Assembly: GCA_964574335.1 (NCBI GenBank)
Contig: CAZNNH010000009.1
Location: forward strand, 15,489 to 79,488
Length of the DNA stretch: 64,000 nt
Source: CAZNNH01 sp964574335
GTDB lineage: Bacteria; Acidobacteriota; Vicinamibacteria; Fen-336
Direction: 5' to 3'
Positions 1 to 8,830 of the stretch are shown here, piece by piece. The notes beneath the pieces are model-generated. The model saw nothing but the letters and a program-made list of their open reading frames with translations. It searched no databases and was not told where the DNA came from. Within the stretch, counting starts at the first letter, position 1, and the number at the start of each line of letters is the position of its first letter. The translations under genes were made by a program, and so were the position numbers.

Positions 1-1
1 G

Positions 2-571
2 CACGCCCTGGTGATCGTCGATCAGGGCCTGGTGCAGGATCTACTGCGAGCGGCGATGCCCATCGAGGGGCCCGTGGGCGCCTTCCAAGTCCGGCTTGAG
101 TCGGCCGAGGCGTCCTTCGGCGACGGCCTTGCGCTCATCCACCTCAACGGCAAGGCGACCCTGATCCAGTCGTCGGTGGCTGCGGACCTCAGGGTCTACG
201 GGACGCTCGAGGTCGTGAAGATCGACCCGGGCTCCGGGCTGTTGCGTTGCGAGGTGCGGGTGTTTGGCGTGGAGGCCGACCGCGCCAACGTACTGGGAAT
301 CGACGAGCCTTTGCGTGGGGTGGCGGAGGCGCTCAGTCAGGGCGGCCTCGCGGCGCTGCTGCGCTTCGTGGAGATCCCGGTGCGCATCGACGATCACCTC
401 ACGCTTCCCGCCGTGGACTGCGAGCGTCTGCGCATTCGCGCGGCAGAGGTCCCGATCCGGGTCGAGGTGGCCAAGGTGAAGGTATTCGGGGGCAAGCTCT
501 GGGTGGCGCTCGCTGAGCAACCATCGACGCCGGCGCAGACGGCCTCGGCCGCGCAGCGGATGCGCCAGTGA
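2..571 (+). CDS. hypothetical protein, 5'-truncated by the window edge
   Basis: I do not recognise a named family. The frame is open to the left edge, so the first in-frame GTG at 11 is probably not the real start. The roughly 190 visible residues alternate beta-type stretches (amphipathic V/L/I patterns) with no membrane segment. They loosely resemble LEA/BPI-like lipid-binding sheets, but this is only an impression. The stop TGA (569-571) overlaps the GTG start of the next gene in a GTGA arrangement, so the two are translationally coupled and probably work together. Confident as a gene, not as to function. Confidence 0.7.
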   Translation, partial: HALVIVDQGLVQDLLRAAMPIEGPVGAFQVRLESAEASFGDGLALIHLNGKATLIQSSVAADLRVYGTLEVVKIDPGSGLLRCEVRVFGVEADRANVLGIDEPLRGVAEALSQGGLAALLRFVEIPVRIDDHLTLPAVDCERLRIRAAEVPIRVEVAKVKVFGGKLWVALAEQPSTPAQTASAAQRMRQ

Positions 572-1914
572 GCCTCGCGCGCACGCTCGCGCTCCTGGTG
601 GCGGCAGGCCTGGCTGCGGGCTACGTCGAGTCGTTGACCCGCGGCGATTCGGCGGCGCGTGTGCTGGAGCTGCGGCGCCTCCACGACGAGTTGCACGGCC
701 GGCTCGAGGCCGGCGTGGGACGCGATCCCATCGCCGCGCGCGCGTTCGCCGATCCGGGCCAGATCGCCATCGCCGTGCGCGCGGGCCTGATCGAAGACCT
801 GACCGCGCGGGTAGCGCGCCAGTACCTCCAGCAGGTGACCGTCGACTTGACAGGGGTGGAGGCGCACGCAGAGGGAGATCTCCGCAAGGACACGTTGATC
901 GGCCGCAAGAGAGTCGGTGAGTGGGCGGTGGCGGTCGTGATCAAGGAGCTGGTCGGCCGGCTCAGCGCCGGCCAGCCACGGCTGACCTTCGCCAGCAACG
1001 TGCTCGAGGTCGAGTTGCCCTTGGAAGTGCAGCCGGCCTCGGGCCAGATCGGCCTGCACTTCTCCTGGGACTCGGCCGCCGTCTTGAACCTGGTGTGCAA
1101 GGATTTCGAGGTGGACTTGGACGTCGACGGCCGCGCCCTGCGCCAACAGCACGTCCTGCGCGGCCAGATCGAGCTGGCGGCCGACGACGACGCGCTCACC
1201 GCCACGCCGGTGATCCACGAGCGTTCCTTTCCCTTCAAGATCGAGCTGACGCCGGACTCGTGGGGCAAGGTCGAGACGGCTCTTCGCTCACAAGACTCGC
1301 TCGGACGTTGCGGGATGTTCCTCGATCCGGAGAACGTGCTGCGAAGCCTGCGCGAGCGCGTCGCCGAGGGCATCGAGATCCGATTGCCACGCTCGCTCTT
1401 CCAACCGGTGCGACTGCCGGCGCGCTTCGAACGAACGGTGAAGGTCGACGACAGCGTGGTGCATCTGTCACTGGCCGGCGAACGGCTGCGCTCCAGCGAG
1501 TCCATGCTGTGGTCGAGCACCAAGGTCAGCGTGGCCCTGGCGCAGGCGGCCGACAAGGCCTGGATCTCGATGAAGAGCGAGAGCGCGCTGATGACCACCG
1601 ACGGCGCGGGCCGCAACGCCGTCGAGGTCGAGGTGGACCACGGAAAGGTCAGGCTCCACGGGACGGTCGACAGCCAGACGGTGAAGGACAAGGGCGAAGC
1701 CACCGCTCGCAGCGTCGGTGACGTGACGGACGTCCGGAACCTGCTGCAGGTCGTGAAGGAGTCCCGCCAGGAGTCGGTGAAGACCGCTGACATCCTCGCG
1801 TTCCTGACGGGGTACACCACCAGCCTGGCACACGAGCGTGGTGCCATCGAGCCCGCCTACGACTCGGCCCTCTCCGCCACGGCCCGCAGCATGCCGGCGA
1901 AGATGCGGCGGTGA
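568..1914 (+). CDS. BON-domain protein, probably envelope-associated
   Basis: A 448-residue protein starting at a GTG that overlaps the previous stop. The N-terminus (LARTLALLVAAGLAAGY) looks like a signal peptide or single anchor. Residues about 330-395 read as a BON domain, with the typical beta-alpha core around GKVRLHGTVDSQ and DVTDVRNLLQV; BON domains bind phospholipid or other envelope ligands. The middle is a long beta-rich region like that of the upstream gene. The last 58 bp overlap convergently with the SDR gene on the other strand. An envelope role is inferred from the leader and the BON domain; the substrate is unknown. Confidence 0.75.
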   Translation: MSLARTLALLVAAGLAAGYVESLTRGDSAARVLELRRLHDELHGRLEAGVGRDPIAARAFADPGQIAIAVRAGLIEDLTARVARQYLQQVTVDLTGVEAHAEGDLRKDTLIGRKRVGEWAVAVVIKELVGRLSAGQPRLTFASNVLEVELPLEVQPASGQIGLHFSWDSAAVLNLVCKDFEVDLDVDGRALRQQHVLRGQIELAADDDALTATPVIHERSFPFKIELTPDSWGKVETALRSQDSLGRCGMFLDPENVLRSLRERVAEGIEIRLPRSLFQPVRLPARFERTVKVDDSVVHLSLAGERLRSSESMLWSSTKVSVALAQAADKAWISMKSESALMTTDGAGRNAVEVEVDHGKVRLHGTVDSQTVKDKGEATARSVGDVTDVRNLLQVVKESRQESVKTADILAFLTGYTTSLAHERGAIEPAYDSALSATARSMPAKMRR

Positions 1915-3293
1915 AGGGGGTAGATCCCGTACCAGTAGATCAGGCCACCCAGCCCCACGGGATCGAATACAGCCGTCTGGCGGATCTCCGAGCCGTCGCC
2001 CGTCGGCTTCACCTCGAACTCCAGCCAGGCGCGGCCGGGGAGCTTCATCTCGGCGGCCAGCCGCAGCCGCCGGTCCGGCTCGCAGGCCTCCACGCGCCAG
2101 AAGTCGAGGGCGTCCCCCACCTGTAGCTGCTCGGGATCTCGGCGGCCGCGCCGCATCCCCACGCCGCCGACGAGCAGATCCATGAAGCCGCGCAGCCGCC
2201 ACAGCCAGTTGGCGTAGTACCAGCCTCTATGTCCGCCCAGCCGGCGGATTGGCGCGAAGGCCGCCGCGGGACTCGCCGAAACGGTGGTCGTCCGGGAATC
2301 GACCAGTCGGGAACCAAACTTGACCCCGCCCCAGCTCTGGGGGTGACCCGCCGAGGAGATGGCATCTGACCACCGCGTCACGGCGTAGCGCTGGTCTTCG
2401 TTGCTGATGGCGCGGGCGATGGCTTGGCTCAGGCCCATGGGACGCACGGCGAAGGCGTCCCGAGCCTCGTCGTTGGACACCACAGTCGGATTGCGGACGC
2501 CCTCGATGAGCTTTCGGCCCACTCGGGCATAGACGGGGGTGGTCAGGCCCAGCCAGAGTGAGGAGAGCCAGGGGGTGAGCACCGGCACCGGCAACAGGAG
2601 CCGGCGAAGACCCCGCTGCCGGGCGTACTCCGTCATGATCTCCGCGTAGGAGACCGGGTCGGCACCGCCGATCTCGAACACTCTCGAGCCCTCGTCCGGC
2701 AGGTCGAGAGACGCCACCAGGTACGCGATCACGTCCTCGATGGCGATCGGCTGTGCGCTGACGTGCACCCAACGCGGACAGATCATGACCGGCAGCCTCT
2801 CGACCAGGGCACGGATCAGCTCGAAGGACAAGCTCCCCGAGCCGAGGACGATCGAGGCGCGCAGCTCGACCACGGGGACACCGCAGGCGCGCAGCGCCTG
2901 GCCGGTTTCCTGACGGCTGCGCAGATGGGGGGAGAGGCTCCCCGTCGTCTGTCCCAGGCCACCGAGATAGATGATGCGTCGAACGCCGGCCCGGGAGGCC
3001 GCGGAGCCGAAGCTCTCGGCGGCCCGACGATCGAGATCCGCGAAGTCCCCGGTGGAGCCCATGGAGTGGACCAGGTAGTAGGCCACGTCGACGGCGGCCA
3101 GGGCTGGCTCGAGGGATTGTGGCTCCAGGCAATCGCCGCGCACCACCTCCGTCTGCGGACCGACTCTCCGCTCGAGATACTCAGGGCGCCGGGCCAGGCA
3201 GCGCAGGGGGTAGCCCGCCTCCTCCAGTACCGGAAGCAGCCGTCCTCCCACATAGCCGGTGACGCCCGTGAGCAGGACCCGGGGCCGGATCAT
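1857..3293 (-). CDS. NAD(P)-binding SDR-family protein with C-terminal DUF2867
   Basis: A 478-residue extended short-chain dehydrogenase-like protein. The N-terminus has the Rossmann glycine motif TGVTGYVGG (about residues 9-17), followed by an atypical-SDR body typical of NAD(P)H-binding complex-I-type epimerase relatives. From about residue 320 the sequence (with WYYANWLWRLRGFMDLLVGG) is a DUF2867 domain, a common fusion in this family. The ATG at 3293 was chosen over the upstream one at 3320 because a GAGGTGAGGGG ribosome site directly precedes it. The 3' end overlaps the BON gene by 58 bp. The substrate is not known; membrane-lipid or quinone-related roles have been suggested for relatives but nothing here proves one. 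Confidence 0.85.
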   Translation of the reverse strand: MIRPRVLLTGVTGYVGGRLLPVLEEAGYPLRCLARRPEYLERRVGPQTEVVRGDCLEPQSLEPALAAVDVAYYLVHSMGSTGDFADLDRRAAESFGSAASRAGVRRIIYLGGLGQTTGSLSPHLRSRQETGQALRACGVPVVELRASIVLGSGSLSFELIRALVERLPVMICPRWVHVSAQPIAIEDVIAYLVASLDLPDEGSRVFEIGGADPVSYAEIMTEYARQRGLRRLLLPVPVLTPWLSSLWLGLTTPVYARVGRKLIEGVRNPTVVSNDEARDAFAVRPMGLSQAIARAISNEDQRYAVTRWSDAISSAGHPQSWGGVKFGSRLVDSRTTTVSASPAAAFAPIRRLGGHRGWYYANWLWRLRGFMDLLVGGVGMRRGRRDPEQLQVGDALDFWRVEACEPDRRLRLAAEMKLPGRAWLEFEVKPTGDGSEIRQTAVFDPVGLGGLIYWYGIYPLHRRIFAGMLRAVAERAES

Positions 3294-3528
3294 CCCCTCA
3301 CCTCGTGGGTGGTGTGACATCCGAGATGTCGCGCTTGCTGGTTCAGCATCCTCGCTCCGGTGGTCCAGCCCCTCCGAGGCGGCCAGGCTGAGGGGGCTTC
3401 ATGCCCACAGCGTATCTGACCGCAACGGGAATCTCATTCGATTTCGACGGGGCCAAGGGGCCTCCCGCCCCATGGCTCGCCGCGAACACAGCCGCTGGCC
3501 AGATTGTGACCCTGCACCGCGTGGCTCC

Positions 3529-3551
3529 GTCCGGACCGTACGGTTCCGGAC
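3529..3551. promoter_or_regulatory. imperfect palindrome upstream of psd
   Basis: A 23-nt near-perfect inverted repeat: GTCCGGA and TCCGGAC arms around a central CCGTACGG, with one unpaired base. It lies 32 bp before the phosphatidylserine decarboxylase start and just upstream of its proposed -10 (3567-3572), where an operator could overlap the -35 region. It could also be an mRNA-independent hairpin. Confidence 0.3.
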
Positions 3552-3566
3552 ACCCGCTCGGGCAGG

Positions 3567-3572
3567 TAAGAT
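3567..3572 (+). promoter_or_regulatory. candidate -10 box of psd (TAAGAT)
   Basis: TAAGAT lies 10 nt before the ATG at 3583, so transcription would start at or just before the start codon. A GGAG stretch also lies in the spacer, so the mRNA could be leaderless or carry a very short leader. No convincing -35 is visible. Confidence 0.35.
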
Positions 3573-3582
3573 TCCCGGAGAC

Positions 3583-4527
3583 ATGAGCGGCACACCGGCG
3601 GCTCCGGGGCACGGCTCGGCATCTCGGGGCCTCGACACCCCGATCCTCTTCTACAACCGGCATACCGGTCGGATCGAGGAGGAGGAGGTCTACGGGGGCC
3701 ACGGCGTCTGGCTCGCCTATGCCTCGCCGATCGGCCCGCTGGTGAGGGTCGTCACGGCGCGAACCGCCTGGTTCTCCCGTCTGGTCGGCTTCTGGATGAG
3801 CCGGCCGTCGAGCCGGCGACGGGTGCGACCCTTCATCGAGCGCTTTGGCATCGATCCGGGCGAGCTCGAGAAGAGCGCCGAGGAGTTCGTCAGTTTCAAC
3901 GACTTCTTCACGAGGCGCCTGCGCCCGGAAGCGCGTCCGATCGACCCGGACCCGGACAGCGTCGTCTTCCCTGCCGACGGGCGCCACCTGGGCTTCCAGG
4001 ACCTATCGAAGGTCGACGCGGTGTTCGTCAAGGGCCAGCGCTTCCGGCTGGACGTTCTGCTCCGCGATGGGACGCTGTCAGAGCGCTACCGGGACGGGAC
4101 AGCCGTCCTCTCGCGCCTGTGTCCCGTGGACTACCACCGCTTCCATTTCCCGGTGGCGGGCACGCCGGGCGCGGCCCACCCGCTCGCGGGCCGGCTCGAC
4201 TCGGTGAACCCGATCGCCCTGCGCCGCCGCCTCCGCGTGCTCTTCGAGAACCGCCGCCTGCTGACCATCCAGGCCACCGAGAGCTTCGGGACGGTGACGA
4301 TGGTCGAGGTGGGCGCGACCTGCGTCGGCAGCATCGTCGAGACCTACGTCGCCGGAGCCCATGTGGAGAAGGGGGCGGAGAAGGGGTACTTCCAGTTCGG
4401 CGGCTCCGCCATCGTGACGTTGTTCGAGCGAGGTCGGGTCCGCCTGGCGGCGGATCTCCTGGAGCAGTCGGCCGAGCGACGGGAGCTCTACGCGCACGTC
4501 GGCGAGCCTCTGGGATCGGGGCGTTGA
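3583..4527 (+). CDS. psd: phosphatidylserine decarboxylase proenzyme
   Basis: A 314-residue enzyme that decarboxylates phosphatidylserine to phosphatidylethanolamine at the inner membrane. Diagnostic motifs are present: the N-terminal FNDFFTRRL, the PVDYHRFHFPV block with the catalytic His, and near the C-terminus the self-cleavage site in KGYFQFGGSAIV, where the Ser of GGS becomes the pyruvoyl group. The GGS form is typical of the non-E. coli branch, as opposed to LGST. The open frame extends upstream to 3259, but the ATG at 3583 matches the family N-terminus and has CCCGGAG ahead of it. It is followed 86 bp later by ackA, which has its own promoter. No phosphatidylserine synthase gene lies in the window. 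Confidence 0.93.
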   Translation: MSGTPAAPGHGSASRGLDTPILFYNRHTGRIEEEEVYGGHGVWLAYASPIGPLVRVVTARTAWFSRLVGFWMSRPSSRRRVRPFIERFGIDPGELEKSAEEFVSFNDFFTRRLRPEARPIDPDPDSVVFPADGRHLGFQDLSKVDAVFVKGQRFRLDVLLRDGTLSERYRDGTAVLSRLCPVDYHRFHFPVAGTPGAAHPLAGRLDSVNPIALRRRLRVLFENRRLLTIQATESFGTVTMVEVGATCVGSIVETYVAGAHVEKGAEKGYFQFGGSAIVTLFERGRVRLAADLLEQSAERRELYAHVGEPLGSGR

Positions 4528-4601
4528 CCCCGGCGGCGCGACCGGTTGCCGACCAGGGCCGCCCGAGAAGCGACGGGTGGTTCCCGCGCCCGCTCGACTG
4601 G

Positions 4602-4607
4602 TAGGAT
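4602..4607 (+). promoter_or_regulatory. candidate -10 box of ackA (TAGGAT), leaderless type
   Basis: TAGGAT ends 6 nt before the ackA ATG (4614), which would place the transcription start at the start codon. There is no Shine-Dalgarno sequence in the spacer. Confidence 0.45.
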
Positions 4608-4613
4608 GGGTGC

Positions 4614-5861
4614 ATGATTATCCTCGTCCTCAACAGCGGAAGCTCCTCCCTCAAGTTCCAGGTCATCGATACCGACCTCGAAGCCATCGAGAAGAACGCC
4701 GACGAGACCCTCGCCGAAGGAGTCATCGAGCGGATCGGCTCCGAGGCCCTCATCACCCTGCGGGCCGAGGGCAAGCCCTCGGCCCGCAGCACCGCGCCGC
4801 TCCGCGACCACCGGGCGGCCCTGGACAAGGTGCTGCGGTGGCTGGTGTCCCCCGACTCCGCCGTCCCCGGCGTGGCCTCCATCGGCGACATCGCCGCGGT
4901 GGGCCATCGGGTGGTCCACGGCGGCGAGAAGTTCACCAAGTCGGTGGCCATCGACGACGCGGTGGTGGACCAGATCGAGGACTGCATCGAGCTGGCGCCC
5001 CTCCACAACCCCGCCAACCTCAAGGGGATCTACGCCGCCCGTGAGATCCTCGGCCAGGGGGTGCCCCAGGTCGCGGTCTTCGACACCTCGTTCCACTCCA
5101 CCATGCCGGACACCTCGTACCTCTACGCTATTCCCTACCAGTTGTACGTCCGGCACAAGGTCCGGCGCTACGGCTTTCATGGGACCTCGCACCGCTACGT
5201 GGCGTACCGCTACCGAATCCTCACCGGGAAGTCCTACGAAGACACCCACATCATCACCGTCCACCTCGGCAACGGCTGCTCGGCCTGCGCGATCCAGAAG
5301 GGCAACTCCATCAACACCTCGATGGGCCTCACCCCCCTCGAAGGCCTGGTGATGGGCACCCGCGGGGGCAATATCGACCCCTCGATCCTGGAGTTCCTCC
5401 ACCACAAAGAGGGGCTCACGCTGGATCAGCTCGACACCCTCCTCAACAAGCAGTCCGGTCTCCTCGGCATCTCCGGGCTCACCAACGACATGCGGGACCT
5501 GCTGGAGGAGGAACGGCTCCACCAGGACCGGCGTGCCCGGCTCGCCATCGACATCTTCTGCGAGAGGGTGAAGTTCTACCTTGGGGCGTACATGGCGCAG
5601 ATGAACGGGGCCGACGCCGTGGTCTTCACCGGCGGCATCGGCGAGAACTCCCCCGAGGTCCGTGAGCGGATCTGCAGGGACCTGGACGTCCTCGGGATCG
5701 CCCTCGACAAGAAGAAGAACAAGGCCACGGTGGGCCGCAAGGAGGGCGACATCTCCGCCGAGAAGGCGAAGGTGCGGGCCTGGATCATCCCCACCAACGA
5801 AGAGCTCCTCATCGCCCGCGACACCGTGCGCTGCATCAAGGACGCCCCGCGCCGCTGGTAG
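4614..5861 (+). CDS. ackA: acetate kinase
   Basis: A 415-residue cytoplasmic kinase interconverting acetate + ATP and acetyl phosphate + ADP. It has the N-terminal LNSGSSSLKF motif, HRVVHGG with the substrate-binding Arg, VFDTSFH, the RRYGFHGTSH nucleotide-binding block and the C-terminal FTGGIGENS motif. Length is normal for the family, with a slightly Lys-rich C-terminus. No phosphotransacetylase gene lies beside it. A TANNNT box 6 nt before ATG suggests an independent leaderless transcript. Propionate or butyrate as alternative substrate cannot be excluded from sequence, but AckA is the best call. Confidence 0.95.
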   Translation: MIILVLNSGSSSLKFQVIDTDLEAIEKNADETLAEGVIERIGSEALITLRAEGKPSARSTAPLRDHRAALDKVLRWLVSPDSAVPGVASIGDIAAVGHRVVHGGEKFTKSVAIDDAVVDQIEDCIELAPLHNPANLKGIYAAREILGQGVPQVAVFDTSFHSTMPDTSYLYAIPYQLYVRHKVRRYGFHGTSHRYVAYRYRILTGKSYEDTHIITVHLGNGCSACAIQKGNSINTSMGLTPLEGLVMGTRGGNIDPSILEFLHHKEGLTLDQLDTLLNKQSGLLGISGLTNDMRDLLEEERLHQDRRARLAIDIFCERVKFYLGAYMAQMNGADAVVFTGGIGENSPEVRERICRDLDVLGIALDKKKNKATVGRKEGDISAEKAKVRAWIIPTNEELLIARDTVRCIKDAPRRW

Positions 5862-5961
5862 CCCGCGGCTGCCCGTTCGGCTGGCTCCGGGACGGGGAGG
5901 TCGAGGAGGCATATGCTCGCCCCCGGGCAGAAGGGGCTGGTCATCGGCGGTGGGAGCAGAG

Positions 5962-6846
5962 ATGTCCCGTGACGGAAGGGCACCGGTCATCGGGCTGGCC
6001 CTCGTGAGCCTCGTCCTCGTTGCAGCGAGCTCGCTCGGCGGGATCCTGCTGGATGACGGCGGCGATCCCTTCCGGGTCACGTTCTGTTGGGGACAGGATG
6101 TCGAGGTATACGGCGGTCACGGGCTGTATCGCCTCGACAGCATGGCCAAGGCCGTCGCCTTCCGCGGGTTCGACTGGGCGGGCCTGCTGATCTGCCTGCC
6201 GCTGTCCGTGCTGGGGATGCTCCTGTTCTCGCGCGGCTGGCTGAGAGGACGGCTGATCCTGGCGGCTGTCTTCACGTACCTCGCCTACAACTACCTGGTC
6301 GGGGTGATGGGCCACGCCTTCAACAGCATGTCCCTGCTCTGGACGGCGCTCTTCTCGACCGGCGTGCTCGGGGTGGCGGTCACGCTTCACCGGCTCGACA
6401 CCGCGGCCCTCCCCGAGAAGCTGGCCACGGGCTTTCCCAGGAGGAGCCTCGCCGTCTACATGCTGGGGGTGGCGGTCGCGCTGCTTTCGCAGTACCTGGC
6501 TCAGGCCCTCACCGTGCACGACACCGGCCGGCTACCGGTGGCGCTGGAGAACGGCACCACGCTCGAGCTGGCCGCCCTCGAGCTGGGTCTGATGGCGCCG
6601 CTGCACGTCGTCGGAGGAGTGCTGCTGTGGCGGCGCCGGGCCTGGGGCTACGTGATGTCCATCATCCTCGTGTTCGCCGCGGCGATGACGCTCCTGCCGC
6701 TGACGGTTGGGCAGGTGTTGCAGCACGTGTCGTTCGGCGCCGACAACGTCTGGGGCATCGCGCAGGTGAGCCTGCTCACGCTGGTCGCGTGCGCGCTGTC
6801 GTTCCTAGCCTGCCAGCGGGCCGAGACCTTGCCGCCAGGGGGGTGA
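5962..6846 (+). CDS. integral membrane protein, eight predicted TM segments
   Basis: A 294-residue protein not assigned to a family. Eight hydrophobic segments can be read, at about residues 9-30, 70-88, 92-112, 118-138, 155-176, 196-218, 226-246 and 262-282. They are joined by short Arg-rich loops, as in a polytopic inner-membrane protein. The open frame starts far upstream, but the ATG at 5962 is followed by the first TM and preceded by a GGGAGCAGAG ribosome site. It stands between ackA and the mgtC remnant in the same direction. Function unknown. Confidence 0.75.
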   Translation: MSRDGRAPVIGLALVSLVLVAASSLGGILLDDGGDPFRVTFCWGQDVEVYGGHGLYRLDSMAKAVAFRGFDWAGLLICLPLSVLGMLLFSRGWLRGRLILAAVFTYLAYNYLVGVMGHAFNSMSLLWTALFSTGVLGVAVTLHRLDTAALPEKLATGFPRRSLAVYMLGVAVALLSQYLAQALTVHDTGRLPVALENGTTLELAALELGLMAPLHVVGGVLLWRRRAWGYVMSIILVFAAAMTLLPLTVGQVLQHVSFGADNVWGIAQVSLLTLVACALSFLACQRAETLPPGG

Positions 6847-6989
6847 GGGTGAGGTCTGGAGTGGCCGGCGCGCATCGAGCGCCGTCGCAACGCGGCGAGG
6901 CCTTCCAGCCGGTCGTGTCGAGCCGAAGCTGCTGACCGTGAGATGATGCTCCTGCCGTCCAGTGCCCCCGACCACCCGGAGATGTCGCC

Positions 6990-7274
6990 ATGAACGCCGC
7001 GACCTCGGTCCCGTCCACGGAGCTGGCGGTCCGCTTCGCTCTCACCTTCCTGCTCGCCTTCGCCTTTGGCTACGCGCGCCAGCGCGGCCACAAGCCGATC
7101 GGGTTCGGCACCTTCAACTTCGTCGCCACCTGGCGCCGGCTCGAGTACCGCCTCGACCGGGAGACGGGCAACGTCGTCGGAGTCTTCGCGCTCCAGGGAA
7201 GCGGGGAGCGGCTGGAGGCGATGCTGGCGCGGCTGGGCCGGCTCGACGGGTTGTCCGCGCTCGATCTGGTCTGA
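6990..7274 (+). pseudogene. MgtC/SapB-family protein lacking its middle
   Basis: 94 codons, against about 220-240 for the MgtC family. Residues 9-47 match the family N-terminus: first TM segment and the conserved block with ERQRxHKPxGFGTF-type residues, here YARQRGHKPIGFGTFNFVA. At about 7130 the frame jumps directly into what looks like the C-terminal ACT-like domain (LEYRLDRETGNVV... to the end). TM segments 2-5 are absent. The reading frame is kept across the junction. It is therefore an internally deleted mgtC, or an assembly in which the middle of the gene was dropped. The remaining protein could not form the normal membrane domain. Confidence 0.7.
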
Positions 7275-7333
7275 GGCAGAACCCGAGGGCGGTCCATCGG
7301 GGCCATGCCGCGCTATCGGTTGGAGGTCATCAC

Positions 7334-8020
7334 ATGCCCCACGGGGAACGGCACCGAACCCAACGGATCGCCTGGCTTCGCGCTGCCGTTCTGGGCGCCA
7401 ACGACGGCATCGTGTCAACGGCGAGCTTGCTGGTGGGCGTCGCCGCGGCGAGCGCGGCGCACGGCGAGGTGCTGGTGGCCGGGCTGGCCGGCCTGGTCGC
7501 GGGATCCATGTCGATGGCCGCTGGAGAGTACGTCTCGGTCAGCTCCCAGGCCGATACCGAGCGGGCGGATCTGGAGCGTGAGCGCCGGGAGCTAGCCGCC
7601 GACGGCCGGGCCGAGCACGCGGAGCTGGCTGCCATCTACGCGGCGCGCGGACTCGAGCCAGCGCTTGCCAGGCAAGTAGCAGAGCAGCTCATGGCGCACG
7701 ACGCCCTCGGCGCACACGCCCGCGATGAGCTGGGCCTGTCCGACGTCACGGCGGCGCGTCCGCTGCAGGCGGCCCTCGCGTCCGCCGCGAGCTTCGCCCT
7801 CGGCGCTCTGCTGCCCCTTCTCGCCGCGGTCGCGGCCCCGCCCCGGCTGATGGTCCCGGTGGTCTCGGTCGGGTCCCTGGCCTGCCTGTCCCTGCTCGGG
7901 GGCCTGGCGGCGCAGGCCGGCGGCGCGCCGAGGGCCGCTGGCGCGCTGCGGGTCGCTATCTGGAGCGCCCTCGCGATGGGCGTCACGGCGCTGGTGGGGA
8001 CGCTGGTCGGGCCGACCTGA
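7334..8020 (+). CDS. VIT1/CCC1-family iron/manganese transporter
   Basis: A 228-residue membrane protein of the vacuolar iron transporter family, which moves Fe2+/Mn2+ across the membrane. The hallmark start LRAAVLGANDGIVSTASLLVG forms TM1 (about residues 13-35), with AGLVAGSMSMAAGEYVSVSSQ in TM2. Then comes a charged helical cytosolic domain (residues 75-135) and three further TM segments to the C-terminus. The ATG at 7334 immediately precedes the conserved N-terminus; the longer open frame upstream is antisense noise. It follows the mgtC remnant by 60 bp, suggesting a small divalent-metal cluster. Confidence 0.9.
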   Translation: MPHGERHRTQRIAWLRAAVLGANDGIVSTASLLVGVAAASAAHGEVLVAGLAGLVAGSMSMAAGEYVSVSSQADTERADLERERRELAADGRAEHAELAAIYAARGLEPALARQVAEQLMAHDALGAHARDELGLSDVTAARPLQAALASAASFALGALLPLLAAVAAPPRLMVPVVSVGSLACLSLLGGLAAQAGGAPRAAGALRVAIWSALAMGVTALVGTLVGPT

Positions 8021-8110
8021 TCTGAGCCGCCGACCGGCTTGGCTCTCCCAGTGCCGCACGTCGCGAAGGATCGATCAGTGCGGCCGTCCGTGCCTCGCCG
8101 GAGCCCCCGT

Positions 8111-8665
8111 CTACAGCGGGTAGACGCTCACGCGGGCCGCGGCGGGCTCCACCAGGGACCGGGCCTCCGCGATCGCCGGCGACGAACCGGAGCTGATCAG
8201 CAGGAACTCGTCGTTGCGTACGGCGCTCTCGAGCTCGAGCATGTCCTCCGCGGCGACGCCGTTGGCCACGAGGGCCGCCCCCAAGGGGCTGAGACCGTGG
8301 ACCATCTCGCCCGTCTTCAGCGTCCCCACCAGCCAGCCCACCACTGGACCCGCCATCAGCAGCGGACCGACGCCGGGGATGAAGAAGAAGCCCTTGCCGG
8401 TGAGGGCCGCCCACACGCCGCTCCAGAAGGCGCCGAAGCTGCCCCAGGCCTCGAAGCGGCGGCCGGCGGAGTAGTAGCCGTAGACGTTCTCCTCGGTGTG
8501 GGAGTCCGCGCCCACCACGGACACCTGCCGAAGATCGAGATGCGCGCGCGCCATCCTGTCGAGGGCCTTCTGCACATCGAGGTGACCGCGGTAGACCGCC
8601 ACCAGGATGCCGCGAGCCGAACCGTCGCCGGGACTCCGGCGGTCGGGGCTTCGGATTGGCGCCAT
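8111..8665 (-). CDS. DUF1269/GsiB-like stress-type membrane protein
   Basis: A 184-residue protein. It has an N-terminal ferredoxin-like strand-helix unit (GILVAVYRGHLDVQKALDRM, then LDLRQVSVVG), a conserved HTEENVYGYYSAG block and a central glycine-rich membrane hairpin (KGFFFIPGVGPLLMAGP, then VVGWLVGT). The C-terminal strand (DEFLLISSG) closes the domain. This layout is that of the uncharacterised general-stress 17M/DUF1269-like proteins. The ATG at 8665 is decided by a GGGGAGGAG ribosome site just upstream. Function unproven; relatives are annotated only as stress-associated. Confidence 0.7.
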   Translation of the reverse strand: MAPIRSPDRRSPGDGSARGILVAVYRGHLDVQKALDRMARAHLDLRQVSVVGADSHTEENVYGYYSAGRRFEAWGSFGAFWSGVWAALTGKGFFFIPGVGPLLMAGPVVGWLVGTLKTGEMVHGLSPLGAALVANGVAAEDMLELESAVRNDEFLLISSGSSPAIAEARSLVEPAAARVSVYPL

Positions 8666-8830
8666 GGCTCCTCCCCTCGTGGCACCGGGTCGCAGCGCAG
8701 GTGCCGGACGCGCCTCCATCGTACAGCAGAAGCCCTCATCGGAAGAGGCGCCGACAGCGCTTCACCGCGTCCGCGGGCGTTGCCGCCGGGGGACCAAACA
8801 ACGGAACCGCCATTCCCTGCACGGTCCGGC

